NCBI RefSeq assembly: GCF_000685095.1 | Contig: NZ_BAYE01000001.1 | Span: 310,001-374,000, forward strand | DNA: 64,000 nucleotides | Direction of reading: 5' to 3' | Origin: Paraburkholderia caledonica NBRC 102488 | Lineage (GTDB): Bacteria; Pseudomonadota; Gammaproteobacteria; Burkholderiales; Burkholderiaceae | Shown here: piece after piece, positions 1 through 9,490 of the stretch | How positions within the stretch are numbered: the first letter of the stretch is position 1 | Layout of the letters: each line of letters begins with the position of its first letter | Made by a program: the position numbers and the translations under genes | The notes under the pieces: model-generated | Database searches by the model: none | Told to the model about the DNA's origin: nothing | What the model saw: the letters and a program-made list of their open reading frames with translations, nothing else

Positions 1-317
1 TCATCGCCCCACAGCACCTGCAGATCGACATTGGCCTCATCGGCGCCCACTGCGCGGGCGGTGCCCCAACTCATGTACAGCGGAATCGACCACTTGCGCG
101 CCAGTGTCAGCGCGCTGCCGATATGGTCGCTGTGTTCGTGAGTGATCAGGATAGCGTCGAGACCTTCGGCGCTACAGCCGAGCCGCGTCAGGCGCCGTTC
201 GACTTCCTTGGCGGAAAAGCCGCAGTCGAGCAGCACGCGCGTGGTGGTCGCGCCGCTTCGCGCTTCCACCAACAATGCGTTGCCCTCACTGCCACTGCCA
301 AGACTTGCGAATCGCAC
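1..317 (-). CDS. MBL-fold metallo-hydrolase, 3' part cut by window edge
   Basis: Only the N-terminal ~105 residues are inside the window. The reverse strand reads VRFASLGSGSEGNALLVEA and then the metal-binding motif THEHSDHIG (HxHxDH), the signature of metallo-beta-lactamase-fold hydrolases. The opening SLGSGSEGN is typical of the YycJ/PhnP-like subgroup of phosphodiesterases and nucleases. I choose the GTG at 317 as start because it gives the conserved FASLGSGS opening and lies 6 bp after the bamC stop, so it should be the last gene of dapA-bamC-MBL. The substrate cannot be told from the sequence. Confidence 0.85.
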   Translation of the reverse strand, partial: MRFASLGSGSEGNALLVEARSGATTTRVLLDCGFSAKEVERRLTRLGCSAEGLDAILITHEHSDHIGSALTLARKWSIPLYMSWGTARAVGADEANVDLQVLWGD

Positions 318-323
318 AGCCCG

Positions 324-1463
324 TCAGTTCAGTTGCGCGTGCAGGAGCGTCACGATGCGCTGCGCGTCGGATGAATTGTCGATCTGCCCGTTCGCATCGA
401 GCACTGCCACTTGCGTCACCGTGTCACCCTTCGAGCGCACGTTGACGAGGAACTCCTGCCCCGGTTTTTTCGACGAATTGCCGCTGTAGAACAGCTTGCC
501 GAAAAGCCCTTCTTTCTTCAGTTCCTGCATCGAATCAGCGTAGCGCACGTAGTAAATGCCCTTCGCGCGGTCGCGGTTGTCCACAGTGAAATTCGTGCGG
601 TCAAGCGCGAGGCCGACGCGCAGCCATGCGCGGTCGAACGATTCCTGCAGATCCAGCGTGGAAGTGCCCGCGCTCTTGTCGAGCGTAGCCGGCGCAGTTG
701 CCGGGTGCGCCTCCGTCAGCAGTTGCTTCGACTGTGCTTCGGTCAGGCCGAATTTCTGCATCAGCTTGGTCAGAAACAGCGCTTCCAGCGCCGGATCGCG
801 CGGACGCTCTTCCCAACGCGACGATGTCTTGTCCTGCCCCGTCAACACCTCTTCCATTGCGCTGTGTGTGACGGAAATGTCGGTTGTGTCTGACGGACCA
901 CGCGACACGAGCGTGCGGAAACTGTCACGGGTGCCCGACGAATAAGCGAAGTCGATCACCTTGCCCACCGTACGGCGGAACCAGTCGTCGGGAATGTTGG
1001 CGCGATTTTCAGCCCAGTCGGTCACCATGATGCCGGTGGCCGGCGCGTCGGTTTTCAGCGCGAAACCGTTCTCCTGCCAGAACTCCTGCAACTGCGGCCA
1101 GAGTTGTTCCGGCGAGCGGCCGTCGACCACCAGCCAGCGGCGGTCGCCGTCGCGCTCGATGTGCATGCCATACGGGTCCTGCGCGGTCGGCTGGCCTTCG
1201 GTGGAATTGCCGGCAGCCGTAACCGCGCGCTGCGTGGCGCCACCGAGCGCCAGATTAGCCGGAGGTGCAACATAGCGCTGGTCGGTCGGCGTGGTGGTCA
1301 GATCGCCGGGCACGGCGAGCGGCGGCGCACTGCCTGCGCCTTTGTAATTCACGCGATCGGAGGCGAACCAGTCGTTCAGGGTGTCACAGCCGGCGAGCGT
1401 CACCAGGGCAAGCGTCAGCGCCGCCATGCGGGTTGCGTGGAGGGAAAGTGCGGAACGTTTCAT
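324..1463 (-). CDS. bamC: Outer membrane assembly lipoprotein BamC
   Basis: Lipoprotein of 379 residues, the BamC (NlpB/DapX) subunit of the BAM complex that folds beta-barrel proteins into the outer membrane. The start at 1463 gives a clean lipoprotein signal: positive N-terminus, hydrophobic stretch and lipobox LAGC with Cys26 as lipidation site. The open frame extends 90 codons further upstream but that part has no signal character. Two regions resembling the helix-grip domains of the family follow (about 90-200 and 260-379). Position directly downstream of dapA is the classical NlpB/DapX arrangement. Identification rests on signal, context and family resemblance. Confidence 0.88.
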   Translation of the reverse strand: MKRSALSLHATRMAALTLALVTLAGCDTLNDWFASDRVNYKGAGSAPPLAVPGDLTTTPTDQRYVAPPANLALGGATQRAVTAAGNSTEGQPTAQDPYGMHIERDGDRRWLVVDGRSPEQLWPQLQEFWQENGFALKTDAPATGIMVTDWAENRANIPDDWFRRTVGKVIDFAYSSGTRDSFRTLVSRGPSDTTDISVTHSAMEEVLTGQDKTSSRWEERPRDPALEALFLTKLMQKFGLTEAQSKQLLTEAHPATAPATLDKSAGTSTLDLQESFDRAWLRVGLALDRTNFTVDNRDRAKGIYYVRYADSMQELKKEGLFGKLFYSGNSSKKPGQEFLVNVRSKGDTVTQVAVLDANGQIDNSSDAQRIVTLLHAQLN

Positions 1464-1587
1464 GAGGTCCTTCGTGATGCTGGAACGCGGTGCCTGGTTC
1501 TGTGTGCCGGGAACGTGGGCTGGATCGACGTCGGTTAAGGGAATGCCAGTGGACTGGGTGAGCGCCGAGGGTACGCGGACGGGCCGC

Positions 1588-2514
<927 letters not shown>

Positions 2515-2557
2515 GAAACGCCAAGAATTTGATCAGGTAAACCGCGATTGTAGCGGA

Positions 2558-3154
2558 TTAGCCGGGCAACTCGTAACAAGGCGGGGGCGCCGCCTGTGCG
2601 GAGTCGTCAGAGCAATCCGCCTCCAGAATTGCGCAGATGCGCTGGACGTAAGCCGGGCGTGGCTGCGAGACAAACCCGTCCTGAAAGGCCACCACCCGCA
2701 ACCGGGCGCGCACCACGTCGAGCAACTCGCCAGGCGCGAGCAGGAACGCGGGATTAGAGGGCTTGCCCACTCTTTCGTTTCCTTGCGCGAACGTCTCGTA
2801 AATCAGTACGCCGCCGGGCGCGAGCGAGCGCATCAGCTGGGGAAAAAGCGGCCTGTGCAGATAGTTCGTGACGACCACCGCGGCGAACCGTGCGTCCGCT
2901 GCCAAAGGCCAAGGCGCGTTTTCGATGTCGGCCATGACCGGCGTAACGAGCGGCTCGTCGGCCAGCGCGTTCAGCGCGGCCGCGTCGCGGTCGATTGCCG
3001 TTACCGGATGGCCGAGCGACGCAAAAAAGCGCGCGTGCCGCCCCGCGCCAGAAGCGACGTCGAGCACCGCACCGTGCGCCGCGACCAGATGCGCCCACTG
3101 ACGCACCCAGCGCGACGGCTCGCCCAATCCATGCAAGACAGCGGTCGTGCTCAT
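2558..3154 (-). CDS. Class I SAM-dependent methyltransferase
   Basis: A 198-residue protein with the S-adenosylmethionine-binding motif LDVASGAGRHARF at about 31-43, an acidic residue ending strand beta2 (AIDRD), and a motif-IV-like region around VVVTNYLHRPL. This is the minimal Rossmann methyltransferase fold, near the YbaJ/TehB-type small methyltransferases. It lies 17 bp downstream of trpS in the same direction, so it is probably the distal gene of that operon. The methyl acceptor cannot be predicted. Confidence 0.85.
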   Translation of the reverse strand: MSTTAVLHGLGEPSRWVRQWAHLVAAHGAVLDVASGAGRHARFFASLGHPVTAIDRDAAALNALADEPLVTPVMADIENAPWPLAADARFAAVVVTNYLHRPLFPQLMRSLAPGGVLIYETFAQGNERVGKPSNPAFLLAPGELLDVVRARLRVVAFQDGFVSQPRPAYVQRICAILEADCSDDSAQAAPPPCYELPG

Positions 3155-3171
3155 CGCTTTGACGCAGTCGT

Positions 3172-4374
3172 TCAGTTGTACGACAGGCCCATGGCCTCGC
3201 GCACGTCGCGCATCGTTTCCGTGGCGAAGCGGCGGGCCTTGTCACAGCCGTCGGCGACGATCGCGCGCAGCAGCGACGGATCGTCCATGTACTTCTGCGC
3301 GCGTTCGAGCATCGGCTGCTGTTCGCGCAGGATGCCTTCGATCACCGGCTGCTTGCATTCGAGACAGCCAATGCCCGCCGAGCGGCAACCTTTCTGAACC
3401 CACTCGTGCGTGGCTTCGTCGGTATAGACCTGATGCAGTTGCCACACCGGGCACTTGTCCGGATCGCCCGGATCGGTGCGGCGCACGCGCGCCGGATCGG
3501 TCGGCATGGTGCGCACTTTCTTCGTGATGGTCTCGGCATCTTCGCGCAGACCGATCGTATTGCCGTACGACTTCGACATCTTCTGACCGTCGAGGCCGGG
3601 CATACGCGACGCTTCGGTCAGCATGGCCTGCGGCTCGACCAGGATGATCTTGCGCGAACCTTCCAGGTAGCCGAACAGACGCTCGCGGTCGTTCATCGAC
3701 AGGCTCTGCGATTCCTGCAACATCGCGCGCGCCTGTTCGAGCGCTTCGTCGTCGCCGTCCTGCTGATAGGCGTTGCGCAGTTCGTGATAGAGCTTCGCGC
3801 GCTTGCCGCCGAGCTTCTTCGCGGCTTCGTTGGCCTTCTCTTCGAAGCCCGGTTCGCGGCCGTACAGGTAATTGAAACGACGCGCGATTTCGCGCGTCAT
3901 TTCGACGTGCGGCACCTGGTCTTCGCCCACCGGCACGAGCGAGCCGCGGTACAGCAGAATGTCCGCCGCCATCAACACCGGATAGCCGAGGAATCCGTAC
4001 GTGGACAAATCTTTGTCCTTCAGCTTTTCCTGCTGCTCCTTGTAGGTCGGCACACGTTCGAGCCAGCCGAGCGGCGTGCTCATGCCGAGCAGCAGCGCAA
4101 GCTCCGCATGCTCCGGCACCTTGCTCTGGATGAACAGCGTGGCCTGCGCCGGATCGATGCCCGAAGCGAGCCAGTCGATCAGTACGTCCCACACGTTCTT
4201 TTCGATCACCTCGGGCGTTTCGTAGTGAGTCGTCAGCGCGTGCCAGTCGACCACACAGAAGAAGCACGGGTACTCGGACTGCAGCCGCACCCAGTTTTTC
4301 AGCACGCCGTGATAGTGGCCGAGGTGCAGCGACCCGGTGGGCCGCATGCCGGAGAAGATACGGTCTGGGAACAT
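3172..4374 (-). CDS. trpS: Tryptophanyl-tRNA synthetase (long form with four-Cys cluster)
   Basis: Class I synthetase charging tRNA-Trp. The HIGH-type motif is HLGH at 17-20 and KMSKS is at 265-269. At 400 residues it is longer than the ~334-residue E. coli enzyme: there is an insertion around 170-240 and a C-terminal module with Cys308, Cys330, Cys337 and Cys340. The spacing C-x21-C-x6-C-x2-C closely matches the [4Fe-4S]-binding pattern known from Thermotoga maritima TrpRS (C-x22-C-x6-C-x2-C as I recall it). The M50 protease gene ends 6 bp upstream, suggesting coupling. Confidence 0.96.
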   Translation of the reverse strand: MFPDRIFSGMRPTGSLHLGHYHGVLKNWVRLQSEYPCFFCVVDWHALTTHYETPEVIEKNVWDVLIDWLASGIDPAQATLFIQSKVPEHAELALLLGMSTPLGWLERVPTYKEQQEKLKDKDLSTYGFLGYPVLMAADILLYRGSLVPVGEDQVPHVEMTREIARRFNYLYGREPGFEEKANEAAKKLGGKRAKLYHELRNAYQQDGDDEALEQARAMLQESQSLSMNDRERLFGYLEGSRKIILVEPQAMLTEASRMPGLDGQKMSKSYGNTIGLREDAETITKKVRTMPTDPARVRRTDPGDPDKCPVWQLHQVYTDEATHEWVQKGCRSAGIGCLECKQPVIEGILREQQPMLERAQKYMDDPSLLRAIVADGCDKARRFATETMRDVREAMGLSYN

Positions 4375-4380
4375 GGTTAT

Positions 4381-5043
4381 TTAGAAAAGCGAAACAAGTG
4401 GAGTCAGGATTGCGGTGATCGCGCTATAACCGAGGGTAACGAGCGGGCCGAGCCAGTAACGCGTCAGCGTGCCCGTCATGACCAGCGCCATGACGATGAA
4501 AAAGCCATACGGCTCGAGTCGCGACAACGTGATGGCCTGCCGCGGCGGCAATAGCGCCATCAGCACGCGGCCGCCGTCGAGCGGCGGCAGTGGAAACAGA
4601 TTGAGCACGCCGAGCACGAGATTGACGCCGACGCCGGCGCCCGCCATGCGCGTGAAAAACGGTTCGTCGACGGCCATCACCGCGAGCGCTACGCCGAAGA
4701 GGCCCCAGATGAGCGCCTGCACGAAGTTGCACGCGGGACCGGCGGCGGCGACCCAGAGGCTCCCCCAGCGCGGATTGCGCAGGTTGCCGAAGGCGACGGG
4801 TACCGGCTTCGCGTAGCCGAACATGAACGCGCCGCTTGTCGCGAAGTAAAGCAGCAACGGAATCGCAATCGTGCCGAGCGGATCGATGTGCCGCATCGGA
4901 TTGATGGAAACGCGGCCGAGCACATAGGCCGTGTTGTCGCCGAGCCAGCGCGCGACGTAACCATGCGCGGCCTCGTGCAGCGTGATCGCGAAAATCACCG
5001 GCAACGCGTAGACCGCGATGGTTTGTATCAGGGAAGAATCCAT
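4381..5043 (-). CDS. Site-2 protease family (M50) membrane protein
   Basis: A polytopic protein of 220 residues with the zinc-metalloprotease motif HEAAHG (His23, Glu24, His27) inside an early hydrophobic segment and a second motif PLPPLDGGR near 151-159 that supplies the third metal ligand. This is the short, PDZ-less M50 type (SpoIVFB/YwhC-like) common beside trpS in betaproteobacteria. About five or six membrane segments are visible. Substrates are unknown. It sits 47 bp after the YrdC-domain gene and 6 bp before trpS, so the three genes probably form one transcript. Confidence 0.88.
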   Translation of the reverse strand: MDSSLIQTIAVYALPVIFAITLHEAAHGYVARWLGDNTAYVLGRVSINPMRHIDPLGTIAIPLLLYFATSGAFMFGYAKPVPVAFGNLRNPRWGSLWVAAAGPACNFVQALIWGLFGVALAVMAVDEPFFTRMAGAGVGVNLVLGVLNLFPLPPLDGGRVLMALLPPRQAITLSRLEPYGFFIVMALVMTGTLTRYWLGPLVTLGYSAITAILTPLVSLF

Positions 5044-5090
5044 AACTCGCTATTGTAACAATGCGATAGCGTGCGTCTGTCCGCTTTCGC

Positions 5091-5726
5091 TCATGCCGTC
5101 TCTTCGAGACCGAATGGCGCGAGAGAACCGCGCCCTGCCCGCACCAGCACCGGCTCCTCGCCGGTCAGATCGATCACCGTGGACGGTTCGCACACGCAGG
5201 CGCCGCCGTCGATCACGAGATCCAGTTGCTTTTCCAGCCGCTCGCGAATTTCCTCGGGATCGTTCAGCGGCGCGGATTCCCCCGGCATTATCAGCGTGGA
5301 GCCGAGCAGCGGCTGGCCGAGCTCTCCGAGAATCGCGAGCGTGATCGCATGGTCCGGCACGCGCAGGCCGATCGTCTTGCGCGACGGATGCGACAGGCGC
5401 CGCGGCACTTCCTTGGTCGCCTGCAGCACGAAAACGTAGGGTCCCGGCGTCACGGATTTGATCAGCCGGTATTGGCGGTTGTCCACCATCGCGAAGTTCG
5501 CCAGTTCCGATAGATCGCGCACGAGGAGCGACAGCAGCTGCTTTTCATCCAGCCCGCGAATCCGGCGCAGGCGTTCGACCGCGTCCTTGTCGTCGAGATG
5601 ACAGGCGAGCGCGTAACTGGAATCGGTCGGCAACGCGACTACGCCGCCGTCGTTGATGATCTGCACCGCCTGTTTGACGAGGCGCGGCTGCGGATTGTCT
5701 GGATGAAGCCGAAAGTATTGGGACAT
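5091..5726 (-). CDS. Sua5/YciO/YrdC/YwlC family protein
   Basis: A 211-residue protein of the YrdC-like fold. The N-terminal half carries GGVVALPTDSSYALAC (about 28-43) followed by RIRGLDEKQLLSLLV, which corresponds to the ATP/threonine-binding KxR...SxN region of threonylcarbamoyl-AMP synthases. The presence of RGLDEKQ rather than KxRP and the overall length place it nearer YciO than TsaC. It may therefore be a YciO paralogue and not the enzyme making the t6A tRNA modification. It heads the set with the M50 protease and trpS. Confidence 0.85.
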   Translation of the reverse strand: MSQYFRLHPDNPQPRLVKQAVQIINDGGVVALPTDSSYALACHLDDKDAVERLRRIRGLDEKQLLSLLVRDLSELANFAMVDNRQYRLIKSVTPGPYVFVLQATKEVPRRLSHPSRKTIGLRVPDHAITLAILGELGQPLLGSTLIMPGESAPLNDPEEIRERLEKQLDLVIDGGACVCEPSTVIDLTGEEPVLVRAGRGSLAPFGLEETA

Positions 5727-5835
5727 GGCGGCTAACGAAGGCTGAGGAGCGACGGCAAATTATGGCGAATCGGCGGGACGCGCGCGCAGACGGCCGGCTC
5801 CCGCACGCGACGTGCCGCATGGGCACGGCGCGCGT

Positions 5836-6669
5836 TCACAGCCAGCGTTCCCAGACGGGTTTGAGATCGGAGGGAAGCGGCGGCAACGTGCCGAGTTCGA
5901 CGCGGCCCTCACCGGGCGCGTGGAAGTCGGAGCCACGCGACGCCTCGAAGCCGAAGCGGCGGGCCACGTCGGCGTATTCGCGGTATTGATCGGGCGTGTG
6001 GCTGCCCGTCACGACTTCGATCGCCTTGCCGCCGAGGTCGATGAATTCGGCGAAAAACGCGTCGAATTCGACCGGCGAGTACGCGTAACGACCCGGATGC
6101 GCGATGATCGCCTCGCCGCCCGCGGCCTTGATCCAGCCGACGGCGTCCGCCAGCTTCGCCCAGCGGTGCGATACATAGCCGGGCTTGCCGTCGCCCAGAT
6201 AGCGGTTGAACACGTCTTGCGTGGAACTGGCGTAGCCGCTTTCGACCATGAAGCGCGCGAAATGGGTCCGCGAGATCATGTCCGGGTTCGACACGTATTT
6301 GAGCGCGCCCTGGTAAGCGTCGGGAATGCCGAGCGTGGCCAGTTGCTCGCCGATGGCTTCCGCTCGGGCGGCCCGCCCGTTGCGCGTGCGAGCAAGGCCG
6401 TCGATCAGCACGGAACTCGTGGGATCGATGCCGAGCCCGACGATGTGCACCGTACGCGCCGCCCAGGTCACCGAAATTTCGACGCCACTGACATAGCTCA
6501 TGCCGAGTTCCCCGGCGGCTTCGCGCGCTTCGCGCTGGCCGGCCAGTTCGTCGTGATCGGTCAGCGCCCACAAGGTCACGCCCCCCGCATGCGCACGGCG
6601 CGCGACATCGGCCGGCGCAAACTGGCCGTCGGAAACGGTGGAGTGACAGTGGAGGTCGGCGTTCATCAT
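5836..6669 (-). CDS. rnm: PHP-domain phosphoesterase (3',5'-nucleoside bisphosphate phosphatase type)
   Basis: A 277-residue PHP-domain protein. The metal site starts with DLHCHSTVSDG (His7, His9) and LTDHDE near 36-41, and later shows the HPG of HPGRYAY and GSDFHAPG near the C-terminus. This set fits the YciV/TrpH family, which hydrolyses 3',5'-nucleoside bisphosphates and acts as the 5'-3' exoribonuclease RNase AM in E. coli. Two ATGs at 6669 and 6666 are equally plausible starts. The next minus-strand gene ends 110 bp downstream. Function is assigned by family only. Confidence 0.87.
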   Translation of the reverse strand: MMNADLHCHSTVSDGQFAPADVARRAHAGGVTLWALTDHDELAGQREAREAAGELGMSYVSGVEISVTWAARTVHIVGLGIDPTSSVLIDGLARTRNGRAARAEAIGEQLATLGIPDAYQGALKYVSNPDMISRTHFARFMVESGYASSTQDVFNRYLGDGKPGYVSHRWAKLADAVGWIKAAGGEAIIAHPGRYAYSPVEFDAFFAEFIDLGGKAIEVVTGSHTPDQYREYADVARRFGFEASRGSDFHAPGEGRVELGTLPPLPSDLKPVWERWL

Positions 6670-6781
6670 GGTCTGGAGAAGGTTCTGCAGTCCATTTTAC
6701 TGCAACGCAGTAAGTGGACGCAGGGCAATCTCGCGCCGCCGCTTTCCGCTGGCTTGCCGCGCGCCCCGGTTTGCCTGCGCG

Positions 6782-7666
6782 CTACGCGCAGAACCCCTCG
6801 ATCAGCGCCGCCACCTGCTCCGGCTGGTCGTGGTGCACCATGTGCCCCGCCTCGTCGATGATCTTTTCGCGCCAGTCCGGAAACGCCTGGAAGCGCGCCT
6901 TGAATTCGTCAAGCGGGATTTCGCCGGCAATCGCGGCGAGCGTCGGCGAATGGGCAGCTTCGACGTGCAGCACTTTCGCGCTCACCTTGCGCCAGATGGC
7001 CATGACCTCGTCGAGCCGGTACAGCGTCGGGCCGCGCAGCTTGTGCGCCGGGTCGGCAAGCAGCATGAAACCCCCGTCGCCGTCGGGCTTCGACCAATGC
7101 TTCGCAAGAAACTGCGCACGCGCGGCGGCCAGACGTGGATTGGTCTTGACGAGGCGGCCGGCTACTTCATCGATCGACGCATAGCGCGTGAGCTGCGGTG
7201 GATCGCGCAACTCGTCGAGCCAGTTTTGCAGACGTTTCGGCGCTTGCGCCGCATGCGAAGGCGCAAGTCCAAAGCCCTCGAGGTCGACCACGCGACGCAC
7301 TCGCTCCGGCCGCACGCCTGCGTACAGGCAGACGATATTCGCCCCAAGGCTATGCCCAACCAGATTGACCTGGCCGGTCGGCGCATAGTGATCGAGCAAT
7401 GCGTCGAGATCGGCGAGGTAATCGTGGAACCAGTAGTGACCGCCGCCGCTTTGCGCCACCGGCCAGTCCGACAGGCCGAAGCCGCGCATGTCCGGCGCAA
7501 TGACCTGCCAGTCGCCGCCCATTGCATCGACAACGAACTGGAATGAGGCCGCCACGTCCATCCAGCCGTGGAGCATGAACAGCGCCGGCGCGTCCGGGTT
7601 GCCCCAACGCCGCACGTGCAGACGAACGCCTCGCACGGCGACGAACTCGGAGCGGGAAGTGTTCAT
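6782..7666 (-). CDS. Alpha/beta-fold hydrolase
   Basis: A 294-residue alpha/beta hydrolase with oxyanion-hole segment LHGWMD at 32-37, the nucleophile elbow GHSLGAN (Ser106) and a late His in EAGHMVHHDQPEQ near 272-283. This is the same layout as haloalkane dehalogenase/epoxide hydrolase-like and MhpC-type enzymes. The substrate is unknown. The ATG at 7666 is preceded by a 5'-AT-rich spacer towards the DUF455 gene. It may be read with the PHP gene downstream (112 bp gap). Confidence 0.88.
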   Translation of the reverse strand: MNTSRSEFVAVRGVRLHVRRWGNPDAPALFMLHGWMDVAASFQFVVDAMGGDWQVIAPDMRGFGLSDWPVAQSGGGHYWFHDYLADLDALLDHYAPTGQVNLVGHSLGANIVCLYAGVRPERVRRVVDLEGFGLAPSHAAQAPKRLQNWLDELRDPPQLTRYASIDEVAGRLVKTNPRLAAARAQFLAKHWSKPDGDGGFMLLADPAHKLRGPTLYRLDEVMAIWRKVSAKVLHVEAAHSPTLAAIAGEIPLDEFKARFQAFPDWREKIIDEAGHMVHHDQPEQVAALIEGFCA

Positions 7667-7746
7667 GATCGGTCACACAAAAAGAATGGTCGTTCGATTA
7701 TAACGAGATAAGCGTATGGGGGACCTAAGCCGGGTCGAGGCAAACC

Positions 7747-8670
7747 TCAGTCTGGGGTTCCCTGATCGGTCTGCGCGCCGCCTGCGTCGATGCCCGACAA
7801 CGCGGCTAGTTCGGCGAGTTCGGTGTCGTCGAAACCAGCGTCGCGGCGCGCCTCGAAATTGAACGGACCGCGCAATTTCGGCGCGTGATACTGCCCGGCG
7901 AGGCGCGTGTAAGTGGCGTGCGGATCCAGACCGGCCTCGTCGCACAGATAACGAAACCACCGGTTGCCGATCAGCACATGACCGATTTCGTCGCGCAGGA
8001 TCACGTCGAGGATCGACGCCGACGCATGATCCCCCGCCTGCTGCAAGCGCGCGCGGATAGGCGGCGAGGCGTCGAGCCCACGGGCTTCCAGCGTGCGAGG
8101 AACCAGCGCCATGCGCGCGAGCACGTCGCCACGGGTGCGCTCACACATGTCCCATAGGCCGTCGTGCGCGGGAAAATCGCCATAGGCATGACCGTACTCG
8201 GCGAGCCGCGCCGTCAGCAGCGAAAAGTGATACGCCTCTTCGGCTGCGACCTTCAGCCAGTCCGTGTAGAAAGCGGCGGGCATGCCGGCGAAGCGCCAGA
8301 CGGCGTCGAGCGCCAGGTTGATCGCGTTGAATTCGATGTGCGCGAGCGCGTGTAGCAGCACCGCTCGCCCTTGCGGCGATTGCATGCTGCGCCGCCCGAG
8401 CTTGCGGGGCTCGACGAGTTCAGGCCGGACGGGGCGGCCCGGAAGTCCGGGCGGTTCGTCCAGTTCGAGTTCCGCAGTGCATGGCGCGCTGCCGTCGATC
8501 ACGGCGGCATACAACGCGCGCGCCGCGGCCGCCTTGGTGACCGGATCTGCTTCGCGCAGGGCGGCGAGCGCGGCGCTGCGCGCACACAGCGGCCGGCTTG
8601 TCGAGCCGGGCGCGGGCTCATCCACCGAACGGGACGGCGCAGAGGAAGCTGATGGGATGGCGGAAATCAT
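7747..8670 (-). CDS. DUF455 ferritin-like protein
   Basis: A 307-residue helical protein of the DUF455 family. Glu/His pairs typical of a ferritin-like di-metal site are visible in HIEFNAINLALDA, EEAYHFSLL and RDEIGHVLIGN. The open frame continues 84 codons further upstream, but that part is Arg/Ser-rich without conserved character, so I place the start at 8670 (MISAIPS). The family is conserved in proteobacteria and has no firmly assigned role known to me. It faces the gamma-carbonic-anhydrase gene across a 221-bp divergent promoter region. Confidence 0.82.
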   Translation of the reverse strand: MISAIPSASSAPSRSVDEPAPGSTSRPLCARSAALAALREADPVTKAAAARALYAAVIDGSAPCTAELELDEPPGLPGRPVRPELVEPRKLGRRSMQSPQGRAVLLHALAHIEFNAINLALDAVWRFAGMPAAFYTDWLKVAAEEAYHFSLLTARLAEYGHAYGDFPAHDGLWDMCERTRGDVLARMALVPRTLEARGLDASPPIRARLQQAGDHASASILDVILRDEIGHVLIGNRWFRYLCDEAGLDPHATYTRLAGQYHAPKLRGPFNFEARRDAGFDDTELAELAALSGIDAGGAQTDQGTPD

Positions 8671-8891
8671 CAGATGTGAATCGGTGAAGAAATGGCGAAT
8701 GGTGACGAAGACGTGCTCGCGCAGGCGCGGAACGGTCTGGCGAGGCCTAAGCGTGACAACCACACAACCGTTTACAATACTCGATTCGACAATCGCGAGC
8801 GCCAGCCGCAACGACGAAGAGCCAACAGCCACGCATTGGCGCGGCCTCTTTTCGGGGCCGGCGTCCGGCGACCGATCCACGAGGAGACAAC

Positions 8892-9416
8892 GTGACCATT
8901 TACAAGCTTGGCGACGCCGCACCGACCATCCATGAAAGCGTATTCGTCGCAGATTCCGCGACCATCATCGGCAATGTGACGCTCGCGGAAAATTCGAGCG
9001 TCTGGTTCGGCGCAACGCTACGCGGCGACAATGAGCCGATCACGTTGGGCGCGGGCAGCAACGTTCAGGAAAACGCGGTCCTGCATACCGACCCCGGCTT
9101 TCCGCTGACCATCGAGCCGAACGTCACGATCGGCCACCAGGTGATGTTGCACGGCTGCACGATCAAGGAAGGCTCGCTGATCGGAATTCAGGCGGTGGTC
9201 TTGAATGGAGCGGTAATCGGCCGCAACTGTCTGGTCGGAGCGGGCGCCATCGTGACCGAAGGCAAGGTATTTCCCGATAATTCGCTGATTCTCGGCGCGC
9301 CCGCCAAGGTGGTGCGCGAATTGACCGAGACGGATATCGCCAACATGCAGCGCGGCGCGGCAAGCTATGCCGAGCGCCGCGAGTATTTCAAGGCGCAGCT
9401 CGTGCGCATCGGCTGA
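8892..9416 (+). CDS. Gamma carbonic anhydrase-like hexapeptide-repeat protein
   Basis: A 174-residue left-handed beta-helix protein. Hexapeptide repeats run through most of the chain, and the His pattern (VLHTDPG, then IGHQVMLHGCTI) matches the metal-binding positions of gamma-class carbonic anhydrases and the YrdA/PaaY group. The start is a GTG at 8892 with a good upstream site (GAGGAG, 8881-8886). Many close relatives have weak or no measurable carbonic anhydrase activity, so catalysis is uncertain. hslO begins 74 bp downstream on the same strand. Confidence 0.9.
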   Translation: MTIYKLGDAAPTIHESVFVADSATIIGNVTLAENSSVWFGATLRGDNEPITLGAGSNVQENAVLHTDPGFPLTIEPNVTIGHQVMLHGCTIKEGSLIGIQAVVLNGAVIGRNCLVGAGAIVTEGKVFPDNSLILGAPAKVVRELTETDIANMQRGAASYAERREYFKAQLVRIG

Positions 9417-9490
9417 CCCGCCGGGCGCGCAGCGCGCACGGCGCCGGCACGGCATATCGTCGTGGCGCGCCATTCGACTGAGGAAAAGTT

